Source: Oceanisphaera sp. IT1-181 (GTDB taxonomy: Bacteria > Pseudomonadota > Gammaproteobacteria > Enterobacterales > Aeromonadaceae). From it: a stretch of 64,000 nt of DNA. Shown here piece by piece: positions 38,440 to 47,644 of this stretch (position 1 is the stretch's first letter; every line of letters starts with the position of its first letter). Both the position numbers and the translations under genes were made by a program. The DNA lies in contig NZ_CP136856.1 of the NCBI RefSeq assembly GCF_033807535.1, forward strand, positions 3,157,001 to 3,221,000, in the 5' to 3' direction. Under the pieces are notes generated by a model. That model was not told the DNA's origin. It searched no databases and worked only from the letters and a program-made list of their open reading frames with translations.

Positions 38440-39168
38440 ATGCATACAGGTAAACAATTGCTGGTGGTGGATGATCACGGTGAAATCCGGGACTTGCTAA
38501 CACGATTTTTAGAGCAGCACGGCTACCGAGTGCAAGCGGTGCCCGATGGTAATGCCATGCGCCAGCATTTAAGCCATCATGCCCCGGACTTAATTATTCT
38601 CGACTTAATGCTGCCAGGAGACGATGGCTTAACCCTGTGCCGCGAGCTACGCGGCCAAGGCAATCAAGTGCCCATTATTATGCTAACGGCGGTGGGCGAA
38701 GAAACCGACCGCATCGTAGGCTTAGAAATGGGCGCCGATGATTACTTGCCGAAACCCTTTAATCCGCGTGAATTATTAGCCCGTATTAAAGCGGTGCTCA
38801 GGCGCCAATCCATGATTGAGAGCCCTACTCACGCCAAGCAAGAATCGGCACACCTGTACTTTGATCGCTGGTGCTTAGACTTAAGTCGGCGTGAGCTGCG
38901 CGACGAGCAAGGCACCACCGTCAGCTTAAGTACCGCAGAGTTTGATTTATTGCGGGTGTTTACGCAGCATCCGCATCACGTACTCAGCCGAGATCAACTG
39001 TTGGATCTGGCGCGCGGGCGTGAAGCACAAGCGTTTGATCGCGCCATCGATACCTTAGTCAGCCGTTTGCGCCGCAAGCTGGAGTTGGACTCCAAGCAGC
39101 CACAGCTGATTAAAACTATTTGGGGCGGCGGCTATATGTTAGTGGCCGATGTCCGCCATGGGGATTAA
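38440..39168 (+). CDS. OmpR-family response regulator
   Basis: A 242-residue regulator with a receiver domain (phospho-Asp in LIILDLMLPGDDG, near residue 55; Lys in DDYLPKPFNPREL) and a winged-helix C-terminal domain ending TIWGGGYML. The sequence is close to OmpR itself, but the partner kinase, which overlaps its end, is not a standard EnvZ. A good AGAGGGG site precedes the start. Likely function: control of the neighbouring Spy-like gene and perhaps envelope genes. Confidence 0.88.
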   Translation: MHTGKQLLVVDDHGEIRDLLTRFLEQHGYRVQAVPDGNAMRQHLSHHAPDLIILDLMLPGDDGLTLCRELRGQGNQVPIIMLTAVGEETDRIVGLEMGADDYLPKPFNPRELLARIKAVLRRQSMIESPTHAKQESAHLYFDRWCLDLSRRELRDEQGTTVSLSTAEFDLLRVFTQHPHHVLSRDQLLDLARGREAQAFDRAIDTLVSRLRRKLELDSKQPQLIKTIWGGGYMLVADVRHGD

Positions 39169-40543
39169 GCAGCTGCGTTTTTGGCTGAGCAGCCTCAGCG
39201 GCCAAGTGATCATGGTGGCGTTACTGATCTTGGTTATCATCCAATTGGTAGGCATCCAGATTTATCGCATGGATCGCGAAGAGACCCTCGGCTTAGTCAA
39301 CAGTCGCTTTACCCTACAGCGCGTCGTGTCGGCCACTCGTTTACTCAATCAATCCCCGGAAAGCTTACACCCAGAGGTCTTGCGCGCCAGTCGCAGCGAA
39401 ACGTTACGCCTGCGCTTGGCTGCCCAAGCCTCCACGCCTGAGGTGCGCAACCCGCATTTTGAACGCATAGTGCGCAGCAAGCTGGAATACCCCGATCAAC
39501 TTGCCATTCAGATCAGTGCCGAGCGACGCCCCATGCCGACCCAGTGGCTGCATGGCCAACCCCAGAGCGACCATCCGCCACCCGATCGCCGTCATCCGCG
39601 CAGGCATGCGGATATCCGCTTACAGGGCAGCATTGAGCTGGAAGATGGCCGCTGGCTGGATTTTACTTCGCTGCGCGACAACGAAATCCCCGGCTGGTCG
39701 GTTAAAGCCGTGCTGTCTTTTGTGCTATTAGCAGGCTTACTCGCGGGCTTGATGATCTGGCTATTACAACGCACCACTCGGCCCTTAAAGCAGCTGGCTC
39801 AGCAAGCCGAGCGACTAGGACGGGGTGATAAGCCCGAGCCCATTAGCGAAAGCGGCCCCCGAGAAATACGTGACACCCTCACCGCCTTTAACCGCATGCA
39901 AGATAGGCTAGACCGCTTTGTTTCAGATCGCACTCGCATGCTGGCGGCGATTTCTCATGACTTACGCACCCCTATTACGACTTTACAGCTGCGCTGCGAA
40001 TTTTTAACCGAGAGCGAAGATAAGCAAAAAATACAGCAAAGCTTGAGTATTATGGAGCAGATGCTCAGCGCCACTTTGCAGTTTGCCCGCGAAGACGGCT
40101 TATCCGAACCGATCCGCAACTTAGACTTACCCAGCTTACTGCAAAGCCTGTGTGATGATTTACAAGACAATGGCTTTGATGTCAGCTTAGTGGCACAAAC
40201 TGCGGTTATTTATCGGGGCCGCCCCACCGCCCTGCGCCGTGCCTTACAAAATTTGCTCGATAATGGCGTTAAATATGGCGGCAAGGTAGAAGCCGAGCTC
40301 GACGTTACTCCCACACAGGTACAGATCCGTATTCGCGACTTTGGTCCGGGTATTCCTATCGAGCTGCAAGAAGAAGTGTTTAAGCCGTTTACGCGGCTGG
40401 ATTCGGCGCGAAATATGGAAGATGGTAGTATCGGGTTAGGCCTCGCCATTGCTCGTACCCTGATCCACCAACATGGCGGGCAGCTGCTGCTAAGCAATCA
40501 CCCGCAAGGCGGCTTATTGGCGCAAATATTTTTGCCCCGCTAA
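39149..40543 (+). CDS. Sensor histidine kinase, partner of the OmpR-type regulator
   Basis: A 464-residue inner-membrane kinase: one helix near residues 15-35, a periplasmic domain of about 150 residues with a Pro/His/Arg-rich loop (HPPPDRRHPRRHADIR), a second helix near 188-208, a HAMP segment, the H-box MLAAISHDLRTPITTLQLR and the ATP domain (NLLDNGVKYGG, GSIGLGLAIARTLIHQHGG). The start overlaps the regulator by 20 bases; ATGs at 39149 and 39158 are both possible. The His-rich periplasmic loop beside a His/Met-rich Spy-like protein suggests a metal or envelope-stress signal, which is inference. Confidence 0.88.
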   Translation: MSAMGIKQLRFWLSSLSGQVIMVALLILVIIQLVGIQIYRMDREETLGLVNSRFTLQRVVSATRLLNQSPESLHPEVLRASRSETLRLRLAAQASTPEVRNPHFERIVRSKLEYPDQLAIQISAERRPMPTQWLHGQPQSDHPPPDRRHPRRHADIRLQGSIELEDGRWLDFTSLRDNEIPGWSVKAVLSFVLLAGLLAGLMIWLLQRTTRPLKQLAQQAERLGRGDKPEPISESGPREIRDTLTAFNRMQDRLDRFVSDRTRMLAAISHDLRTPITTLQLRCEFLTESEDKQKIQQSLSIMEQMLSATLQFAREDGLSEPIRNLDLPSLLQSLCDDLQDNGFDVSLVAQTAVIYRGRPTALRRALQNLLDNGVKYGGKVEAELDVTPTQVQIRIRDFGPGIPIELQEEVFKPFTRLDSARNMEDGSIGLGLAIARTLIHQHGGQLLLSNHPQGGLLAQIFLPR

Positions 40544-40626
40544 CGGCACTTTACACGCCCAGTTAAAATTTCTACATTGGCTTAATCTCACTCGCACTCA
40601 TTTCACTAACACAAGGACAGTATTTC

Positions 40627-41898
40627 ATGAAAGACGAAACGCTCGCGGTTCACCATGGCTACACCACAGATCCCACTACTAAATCTGTGGCCGTACCTAT
40701 CTATCAAACCGTGGCTTACGAGTTTGACAGCGCCCAACACGGTGCCGATTTATTCAACTTAGCGGTGCCTGGTAATATCTATACCCGCATCATGAACCCG
40801 ACTAACGATGTGATTGAGCAGCGCGTGGCCGCTCTTGAAGGCGGTATCGCCGGTCTTGCGGTATCCGCAGGCAGTGCTGCTATTCATTATGCCTTGATTA
40901 ACTTGGCCCAAAACGGTGACAACATAGTCACCACGCCCCAGCTGTATGGCGGCACCTATACCTTGTTCGCGCATATGCTGCCGAGCATGGGCATTGAAGT
41001 ACGTTTTGCCGAAGATGCCAGCCCAGCAGCCATTGCTAAGCTGATCGATGATAGAACCAAGGCGGTATTCTGCGAAAGTATTGGTAACCCAGCCGGCAAC
41101 GTCACCGACCTACAAGGGTTAGCAGACGCAGCCCACGCCCAAGGCGTGCCGTTAGTAGTCGATAACACAGTAGCTAGCCCCATTCTGTGTAAGCCCATCG
41201 AATTTGGTGCCGATATTGTGGTGCACTCGCTGACTAAATACATAGGCGGCCACGGTAACTCGCTGGGCGGCATGATTGTCGACAGCGGCAAGTTTGACTG
41301 GGCCAGCCATAAAACCCGTTTCCCACAATTTAATAATCCTGAGCCTGCCTATCATGGCGTGGTATATACCGAATCGTTTGGCGCCGCGGCCTTTATTGCC
41401 CGCGCTCGCACCGTGCCACTGCGTAACACCGGCAGTACTTTGTCACCCATGAACACCTTCTTACTGCTGCAAGGCCTAGAAACCCTGCCGCTGCGCATGG
41501 AGCGCCATGTGGAGAACACCTTTAAGGTGGCGGAATTCCTACAAGCCCACCCTTTAGTGGACTGGGTAAACTATGCGGGCTTGAAAGGCCATCCTGACTA
41601 TGAACGGGCCCAGCGCTACATGAAAGGCAAGCCATCGGCTATTTTATCCTTTGGTCTAAAAGGCGGTTATGAAGCGGGCGTGCGTTTTTACGATGCACTT
41701 AATCTTATCAAGCGCTTAGTGAATATTGGTGATACGCGCTCTTTGGCCTGTCACCCCGCTTCTACCACCCATCGCCAAATGAGTGAGGCAGAGCAAGCAC
41801 AAGCTGGCGTGAAAGCAGAGATGATCCGCTTATCAATCGGGATTGAGCATATCGACGATATACTTGCCGATATAGAACAAGCCTTAGCCGCAGAATAA
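40627..41898 (+). CDS. metY: O-acetylhomoserine sulfhydrylase
   Basis: A PLP enzyme that makes homocysteine directly from O-acetylhomoserine and sulfide. The 423-residue protein shows VAVPIYQTVAYEF, the substrate-binding YTRIMNPTNDVIEQR, and the PLP-binding Lys in VVHSLTKYIGGHGNS near residue 209. It would use the sulfide made by CysJI. An AAGGA site precedes the start. It is a single gene with its own terminator. The nearby metE and metF are pseudogenes, so how its homocysteine is methylated is not shown by this window. Confidence 0.93.
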   Translation: MKDETLAVHHGYTTDPTTKSVAVPIYQTVAYEFDSAQHGADLFNLAVPGNIYTRIMNPTNDVIEQRVAALEGGIAGLAVSAGSAAIHYALINLAQNGDNIVTTPQLYGGTYTLFAHMLPSMGIEVRFAEDASPAAIAKLIDDRTKAVFCESIGNPAGNVTDLQGLADAAHAQGVPLVVDNTVASPILCKPIEFGADIVVHSLTKYIGGHGNSLGGMIVDSGKFDWASHKTRFPQFNNPEPAYHGVVYTESFGAAAFIARARTVPLRNTGSTLSPMNTFLLLQGLETLPLRMERHVENTFKVAEFLQAHPLVDWVNYAGLKGHPDYERAQRYMKGKPSAILSFGLKGGYEAGVRFYDALNLIKRLVNIGDTRSLACHPASTTHRQMSEAEQAQAGVKAEMIRLSIGIEHIDDILADIEQALAAE

Positions 41899-41927
41899 CA
41901 TTAACGCAGAATATTGAAGCGCATAAA

Positions 41928-41960
41928 AAAGCCCCCGCAACCTTAGGTTGCGGGGGCTTT
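41928..41960. terminator. Bidirectional terminator between metY and dctM
   Basis: AAAGCCCCCGCAACC and GGTTGCGGGGGCTTT form a perfect 15-bp hairpin flanked by A and T runs, so it can serve both convergent genes. Confidence 0.95.
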
Positions 41961-41986
41961 TTATTCATTAAAATACCGCCAATAAC

Positions 41987-43291
41987 TTACCAGGAGCCGA
42001 CCACATATCCGAGCCGTTCTGGCAGCCACAATGCGATCCCCGGAAACACCATCACCAGCACCAATGCCGACAGCATGGTTAGCATAAAAAATAGCGCCCA
42101 GCCGAAGGTTTTCTCCAGCCGAATACCGGCAATCTGGGTGGTCACCATCAAGTTGATGGCCACCGGCGGGGTAAACTGGCCGATGGCAATGTTCATCGCC
42201 ATCAGAATGCCAAACCACACCGGGTTCCAACCGAAATGCTGCATTAGGGGTATTAATATTGGTGTGATAATCAGATAAATAGAAATGGCATCCAGCAGCA
42301 TCCCCGCCAACAACACCAGTACCATGATCAAAATCAGCAGCACCCAACCCTGATCCGATAACGATAACATGGACTCGGCTAAACGATTGAAGGTACCCAA
42401 AGTAGTACCTGCCCAGGCGAAAATACCCGCCAGCGAAATGATGATCATCACTACGCCAGAGACCATGCCCGCCTCACCCAATAAGCCCCAGACCTCCTTC
42501 AGGCTGAGCTGGCGATAAACAAATATGCCGACGATCAGGCCATAGGTCACCGCCACTACCGCCGCTTCGGTCGGCGTGAACAAACCCGATCTTAAGCCAC
42601 CCAAAATCAATACTGGTGCAAATAACGCTGGCAAGGCCTTGATAAAGCTTTCTTTCAAGTCGGGTCGCTCGCCCTGGCTCGGATCTTCCCAGCCGTTGCG
42701 TTTAGCCAACCACCACACCGGCAACAGCAACGACATACCCGCCAGCAAGCCGGGGAACAAACCAGCAGCAAACAGCGCCCGCAAATCTACTCCCGGCACC
42801 ACAATTGAATAGAGGATCAGTGCAATTGACGGCGGGATCAAAATGGCGGTAGAGGACGCCGAGGCGATTAAGGCAGCCGAAAAGGGTTTGGGATAACCAG
42901 CTTTGGTCATGCTGGGCAGCATCACCATGGCTACGGCGGCGGCATCCGCCGGGCCTGAGCCGCTCATGCCGCCCATGATCAAGCAGACCAGCACCACGAC
43001 TAGCCCCAAACCGCCGTGGCGTGGGCCAATCAATGCCTGGGCAAAACGCACTAGGCTAGCCGCCACCCCGGCGCGCTCAAAGATAAGCCCGGTGAGAATA
43101 AACAAGGGTATTGCGATCAATGGGTACTTGGCGACACTGTTATAAGTATTGGTACCTAAGGTCGCCAGCATATCCGGTGACAATCCCAGCACGATACCCG
43201 CGGCGCCACCCAGCCCCAAGGCGAAGGCGACGGGAACACCCAGTAACATAGCGCCGCCAAACACCAGTAGCATCAAGAGATCAGGACTCAT
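41987..43291 (-). CDS. dctM: TRAP transporter large permease (DctM)
   Basis: A 434-residue inner-membrane protein with about 12 hydrophobic segments, the ion-coupled translocation subunit of a TRAP transporter. Family stretches include GVPVAFALGLGGAAGI, MGGMSGSGPADAAAVAMVML and TPPVAINLMV. It overlaps the dctQ end by 11 bases. The solute is a carboxylate or sulfonate-like anion in most DctPQM systems; it cannot be told here. Confidence 0.92.
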   Translation of the reverse strand: MSPDLLMLLVFGGAMLLGVPVAFALGLGGAAGIVLGLSPDMLATLGTNTYNSVAKYPLIAIPLFILTGLIFERAGVAASLVRFAQALIGPRHGGLGLVVVLVCLIMGGMSGSGPADAAAVAMVMLPSMTKAGYPKPFSAALIASASSTAILIPPSIALILYSIVVPGVDLRALFAAGLFPGLLAGMSLLLPVWWLAKRNGWEDPSQGERPDLKESFIKALPALFAPVLILGGLRSGLFTPTEAAVVAVTYGLIVGIFVYRQLSLKEVWGLLGEAGMVSGVVMIIISLAGIFAWAGTTLGTFNRLAESMLSLSDQGWVLLILIMVLVLLAGMLLDAISIYLIITPILIPLMQHFGWNPVWFGILMAMNIAIGQFTPPVAINLMVTTQIAGIRLEKTFGWALFFMLTMLSALVLVMVFPGIALWLPERLGYVVGSW

Positions 43292-43775
43292 GAGTGCCTC
43301 CCGCTTGTAGACAGATCTGGCAACGTTCGATCAGGCTTTGGGTCAAACGCCAGACAATGGCAAGGCACAGTAATGGCAACCAAATTAGATAAATCCAGGT
43401 GGGATAACCCAAGCCCGGCGACAACGACTCCCAATTATATTCTTCCCAAGCCAGCAAAGCGCCATACCAAACCACTAGGCCCAGTAATAGCACACTGGCC
43501 GCCCATTGCAGCACATACAGTGTCGGCCGTAAGCGAATCGGCAACAGCTCTTCTACCAGCTCGATACGAATGTGCACATGGCGGCGCGCGGCCACAGCGG
43601 CGCCAGCAAAGGTCAGCACCACCAGTAGAAATACGGAAAATTCTTCGGTAAAAGCAAAGGACGCATCGGTGGTGTAACGCACCACCACATTGCCTAAGCT
43701 GATGATACAGATAATCAGCAGGGCAAGGGCCGCCAGCCAGCGCTCGGGGCCGGCATCGGGGGCAGATTTAGACAT
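43281..43775 (-). CDS. dctQ: TRAP transporter small permease (DctQ)
   Basis: A 164-residue inner-membrane protein with four transmembrane segments that pairs with DctM. I set the start at MSKSAPDAGPERW with GAGAG upstream; the longer frame reaches into the hairpin after dctP. It contains the typical ARRHVHIRIELVEELLP between helices 2 and 3. Confidence 0.88.
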   Translation of the reverse strand: MSKSAPDAGPERWLAALALLIICIISLGNVVVRYTTDASFAFTEEFSVFLLVVLTFAGAAVAARRHVHIRIELVEELLPIRLRPTLYVLQWAASVLLLGLVVWYGALLAWEEYNWESLSPGLGYPTWIYLIWLPLLCLAIVWRLTQSLIERCQICLQAGGTHES

Positions 43776-43814
43776 GGGTACAACTCTCGGCAGGAGGTTT
43801 AACGTAAATAATGC

Positions 43815-43836
43815 GGCCCGGCGTAGCAGCCGGGCC
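43815..43836 (-). terminator. Hairpin between dctP and dctQ
   Basis: GGCCCGGC and GCCGGGCC form a perfect GC stem with a 6-base loop. There is no T run, so it more likely protects the dctP mRNA, giving more binding protein than permease, than terminates. Confidence 0.6.
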
Positions 43837-43850
43837 AAATAAAAAAAGTC

Positions 43851-44858
43851 TTAACGGGCGGCAATGGCCGCTTGAGCTTCAGCAACCAGCTCGGCACCAA
43901 TGCGCGGCGTCCACTTGGTATATACCTCGGCGGTGGCGTCTACAAACGCCTGATGTTGCTCAGGAGTCAGTTCGGTCACCTCGACGCCTCGCTCCTTAAT
44001 AGTAACCAGGGTCTCGCTCAACTCGTTACGGGACTTTTCAATTTCCCAGGCGCCTGCATCAATCGCTGCCTGCTGTAGCAATTCACGGTCTGCCTCAGGT
44101 AAGGATTTCCATACCTTTTTGTTCACACCAAAAATCAGCGGATCCGCCATGTAATGCCACAGCGTCAGATAGTTCTGCCCTACCTGATCTACTCGCGCGA
44201 CATCGAATACCGACAACGGATTCTCTTGGCCGTCGATAGCGCCCGTGGTCAACGCAGGCTTAGCATCAGCCCAGCTCATCTGAGTCGGGTTGGCACCCAG
44301 CGTGTTGAAGGTATCTAGAAACAGCGGCGAGCCGACTACACGCACCTTAAGACCTTGCACATCTTCTGGGCTATCGATCGGGTGTTTGGAGTTGGATAAT
44401 TCGCGAAAGCCATTTTCACCCCAAGCCAGCGGCATAACGCCTTTTTTGTCGATGGCGGCAAAGATTTTCTTACCGGTATCACCCTGAGTAATGGCATCGA
44501 TGGCTGCATCATCCGGCAGCAAAAACGGCAGCGAGAACAGGTTCAGCTCGGGTACCTGAGGCGACCAGTTGATAGTCGAAGCCACGGCCATGTCGATAAG
44601 ACCGCTGCGCATGGCGGAGAATTCACGGGTCTGATCGCCAGACACCAACTGGGCATTGGGATAAACTTTTAGCGTCAGGCGTCCGTCGGAGCGCTCATTC
44701 ACCAGCTCGGCCCATTTTTCTGCAGCCTGCCCCCAAGGGAAGGCATCGGACAGTACGGTCGATACCGAAAACTCACGGGTTTCCTGGGCAAAGGTAGGTG
44801 CAGCAAGAGTCATGCCAAGAGCGGCGGTCAAGGCGAACGCCAGCGGTTTGATACGCAT
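43851..44858 (-). CDS. dctP: TRAP transporter substrate-binding protein (DctP)
   Basis: A 335-residue periplasmic binding protein with a Sec signal (1-24, cut after TFA). The DctP family core is visible: SVSTVLSDAFPWGQAAEKW, the conserved Arg of the carboxylate contact in LKVRVVGSPLFLDTFNTLGA, and GAIDGQENPLSVF. It captures the solute and delivers it to DctQM. First gene of dctPQM. Confidence 0.92.
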   Translation of the reverse strand: MRIKPLAFALTAALGMTLAAPTFAQETREFSVSTVLSDAFPWGQAAEKWAELVNERSDGRLTLKVYPNAQLVSGDQTREFSAMRSGLIDMAVASTINWSPQVPELNLFSLPFLLPDDAAIDAITQGDTGKKIFAAIDKKGVMPLAWGENGFRELSNSKHPIDSPEDVQGLKVRVVGSPLFLDTFNTLGANPTQMSWADAKPALTTGAIDGQENPLSVFDVARVDQVGQNYLTLWHYMADPLIFGVNKKVWKSLPEADRELLQQAAIDAGAWEIEKSRNELSETLVTIKERGVEVTELTPEQHQAFVDATAEVYTKWTPRIGAELVAEAQAAIAAR

Positions 44859-45099
44859 AAGAAGTCCTTTTTATTAGTGGGATCCTGTTTGTCCGCCTGC
44901 AGCGACTGCTGAGCACGAGACGAAAGTCTGCAATAGTGAGATAAAGTAGGTGTACAAGTCAATTAGCAATCCGGATTAGTCCCTTGATCGAGACTTGTTA
45001 CCTGCTCACTCGTTTTTTGATCTAATAGTAGGAATCAGGTAAAGCGCATTATCTTCCTCCATCGCCGAAGTAGCCAAGCTCCCCAGCGCTGCCTTAAAT
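44859..45099. other. Intergenic region upstream of dctP
   Basis: About 240 bases with the dctP promoter region. I see no clear -10/-35 pair and no gene; a regulator gene for the transporter is not present beside it. Confidence 0.4.
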
Positions 45100-45139
45100 A
45101 ACAAAGCCCCCGTAACTTAAGATACGAGGGCTTTGTTTT
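45100..45139. terminator. Terminator after the metF remnant
   Basis: AACAAAGCCC and GGGCTTTGTT with CGTA/TACG form a hairpin with T-rich flanks in both directions. It remains where the transcript of the dead metF would have ended. Confidence 0.75.
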
Positions 45140-45153
45140 GTTACCTACTTAAC

Positions 45154-46055
45154 TTAAGCGGGAATCGAAATTTGCGGACACACACCTAAGCTGTGTCAAA
45201 TCGCATAGGTCAGGTCTGAGCGGTTAAGGGTATAGAAGTGAAAGTCTTTCACCCCTTCTTGGCTTAATACCCGCACCTGATCCATGGCAATACTGTCACC
45301 CACTAGGTTGCGAGTATTCTGGTCGTTTTCTAAACCTTGAAAACGCTGATGCATGCAGTTTGGAATACGCACGTTAGAAAAGCCCGCAAACTTAATTAAG
45401 GTCTAATAGTTAGACACCGGCAAGATGCCCGGCACTATCTCAGTATCTATGCCAATGGTCACGCAACGGTCACGAAAGCGTAAGTAAGACTCCACATCGA
45501 AGAAGAACTGCGTAATCGCTCGGTTAGCACCCGCATCTATTTTGCGCTTTAAGCTCAGTAAATCCGCCTGCGCGCTTTTTGCTTCTGGGTACCTCAGGAT
45601 ACGCTGCCACCGAAGTATCAAAGTCGGCTTCTTCTTTAAGCAGTCTTACTAAATCTTCCGCGTACATATCGTGCTTTTCCAAGCCTTCTGGTAAATCACC
45701 GCGCAGTGCCACGATGGAGCGAATACCGCTATTCCAGTAATCTTTGGCAATGTCACGTAACTCGGCACGGCTGGCGTCGATACAGGTCAGGTGTGGTACG
45801 GCAATCAGGCCCGTTTTCTCCTGAATGTCTTTGATAACCTTATGTGTTCTGTCTCGTGTGCCAGAGTTTGCACCGTAAGTAACGGAGACAAACTTGGGTG
45901 CCAAAGTACTGAGCCACTCGATAGAGCCCCATAAGGTTTTCTCCATTTTTTTCGCTATTCGGCGGAAAAAACTCAAACGAAACATTAATATTGCTACCCA
46001 GCTCAGCCATTGTCTGATTCAGCGTATCTACATGACGCGCGCTATGAAAACCCAT
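45154..46055 (-). pseudogene. metF: Methylenetetrahydrofolate reductase, broken
   Basis: The metF coding sequence can be followed over its whole length, but in three frames. It begins MGFHSARHVDTLNQTMAEL and NVSFEFFPPNSEK, shifts frame at an A7 run near 45946-45952, and continues as KTLWGSIEWLSTLAPKFVSV to AAYPEV near 45600. There it shifts again to PEAKSAQADLLSLKRKIDAG. A stop then interrupts after ILPVSNY (45403), and a TGA replaces the codon after LTYAI. At least two frameshifts and two stops make sequencing error unlikely as the only cause. The original enzyme supplies methyl-THF for methionine synthesis. Confidence 0.92.
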
Positions 46056-46126
46056 GTTTATCTCCTGACAACTTAAATTAAAACAATTCCTTTATGCTTT
46101 GGCTTGAACATAAGACTTACGCAACT

Positions 46127-46715
46127 CTAGGTCGCAGCAAACAGGTTCGCTAAGGCGATACGAGTGTCTTCCCAGTTACGCGTCTTCACACCACATTCTG
46201 GATTCACCCAGAGGCGCTCTTTTAACAGACACTTAACGGCCTTTTCGATCAATTTCACCATTTCTGCCACAGTCGGCGTATAGGATGAATGAATATCGTA
46301 CACGCTAAGTCCAATCTCATTGGGATAGACGAAACACGGCGCAAATCCAGTAATGCATGTCAGAGCGTGAGGTTTTGATAGTCATCACGTCTGCATAATT
46401 GATTCGATAATTTCGTTGAACTCAGAATAACACTGTGCGTATGGATCTGAGTACTGTCCGCAACGACAGAAGCACTTAAACGGAAAGCAGCTTCGGCTCA
46501 GTTTAAATAGGCAGCTTGTGGCGCTTTACACAAAAACATAAGTTCACGGAATGCGGGCTGATCAATCTGAATAACACTCACTCCCGCCGCTTCTAAGTCA
46601 GCAACCTCAGGCAAAAACAGCCCCGAACAAGGCTGAGAAATGCAGTGCTCGCAGCGACGACTAAAAAGCTGGATGAACATCAGCCACAACTTAAACCTCT
46701 TAGTCACGGGAAATG
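46127..46715 (-). pseudogene. metE: Cobalamin-independent methionine synthase, 3' remnant
   Basis: Only about the last 190 codons of the roughly 750 remain, in several frames. PEVADLEAAGVSVIQIDQPA is followed by ADSTQIHTH, then in another frame YSEFNEIIESI and KTSRSDM, and finally GLSVYDIHSSYTPTVAEMV and RLWVNPECGVKTRNWEDTR before the stop at 46127. These match the MetE C-terminal catalytic domain, including the zinc-ligand Cys region, in order. The N-terminal three quarters are deleted. It is adjacent to and in the same direction as the metF remnant. Confidence 0.88.
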
Positions 46716-46720
46716 AGCAC

Positions 46721-46749
46721 AAAAAAGGGCAGACCCTAAGATCTGCCCA
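46721..46749 (-). terminator. Terminator of ompW
   Basis: GGGCAGA and TCTGCCC form a hairpin followed by TTTTTTG on the minus strand, about 45 bases after the ompW stop. Confidence 0.85.
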
Positions 46750-46794
46750 CTTACTGCTGAGGCTAAATACCTCACAACCCAAATGACTAATTAG

Positions 46795-47403
46795 TTAGAA
46801 GCGATAGCCTAAACCAACCATCAAGCCTACTGGATCTATGCTGGTTTTGTATGTGCCTAACGTTTCAACAGTGACATCGGTATCGATATCCATGTACCAG
46901 ATAGATGAGTTAACAAACAAATTATCTGTCACTGCCATATCAATACCCGCTTGAGCAGCCCATCCCCAAGAATCTTTGGCGTCTACGTCAAGCGTATTTA
47001 GAGCATTTCGGCCCGACTCATCAAAGAAGAAGGTATAGTTAATACCAGCACCCACATAAGGGCGTACCTTGCTTTGGGCATTACCAAAATAATACTGTGC
47101 CATCAGGCTAGGGGGTAGGTGTTTCACCTTAGCCACTTCACCGTCATTTAAGGTAACACTATGCGAAAAAGGCGTAGCAGCTAATAATTCCACACCCCAG
47201 TTGTCGGTTAACATATAAGAAAATGTCAGACCTAATTGAGTGTTATTCTCTACATCTAAATGGCCAACGCCTGGGATATCGCCACCACTACCATTAGGGC
47301 TCACCATTACCGCACCGCCACGAACTAGGAAGTCACCCGCTTGATGAGCAAAGGCAGAAGGAGCCAATAAGGCAGCGGCAACCAGCAGAGAAACTTTTTT
47401 CAT
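46795..47403 (-). CDS. ompW: OmpW-family outer-membrane protein
   Basis: A 202-residue small eight-stranded barrel (signal peptide 1-19). It contains GDFLVRGGAVMVSPN at the mature start, LGLTFSYMLTDNWGVELLAA, VRPYVGAGINYTFFF and the final VGLMVGLGYRF with terminal Phe. OmpW porins have a narrow hydrophobic channel and are often induced by low oxygen or stress. An AAGGA site precedes the start. Confidence 0.93.
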   Translation of the reverse strand: MKKVSLLVAAALLAPSAFAHQAGDFLVRGGAVMVSPNGSGGDIPGVGHLDVENNTQLGLTFSYMLTDNWGVELLAATPFSHSVTLNDGEVAKVKHLPPSLMAQYYFGNAQSKVRPYVGAGINYTFFFDESGRNALNTLDVDAKDSWGWAAQAGIDMAVTDNLFVNSSIWYMDIDTDVTVETLGTYKTSIDPVGLMVGLGYRF

Positions 47404-47601
47404 GCTTTATCCTTAGTTTATTATGGTGTTGTCTAACTCATTGGCATCAGTTTGCCTCAGCTGGTGAGGTCTGTTTTTGATTTAACGCAAGCTTGGTAGT
47501 AAAAACTTGATAATTACTGGATTTTTGCTACTAACTAAAAATAGCTGCGATGGCGACTAGCTAAAAGAGGTATCTTAGGGTATATCTTAAGTATCGGGAT
47601 C

Positions 47602-47632
47602 AGGCAGCGCTTTTAGCGTTGCCTGCTTTTTT
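47602..47632 (+). terminator. Terminator-like hairpin immediately before rnk
   Basis: AGGCAGCGC and GCGTTGCCT pair (one G-U) and are followed by GCTTTTTT, ending only a few bases before the rnk ribosome site. It could be a leader attenuator for rnk or the end of a small RNA transcribed from the roughly 200 bases upstream. No promoter was identified with confidence. Confidence 0.6.
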
Positions 47633-47644
47633 ATGGAGGTTTAT

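Noticed and set aside
47477..47490. FNR-like box (TTGATTTAACGCAA) upstream of ompW
   Set aside because: Only one half site fits well; E. coli ompW is controlled by FNR, but this match is too weak to list as a site.
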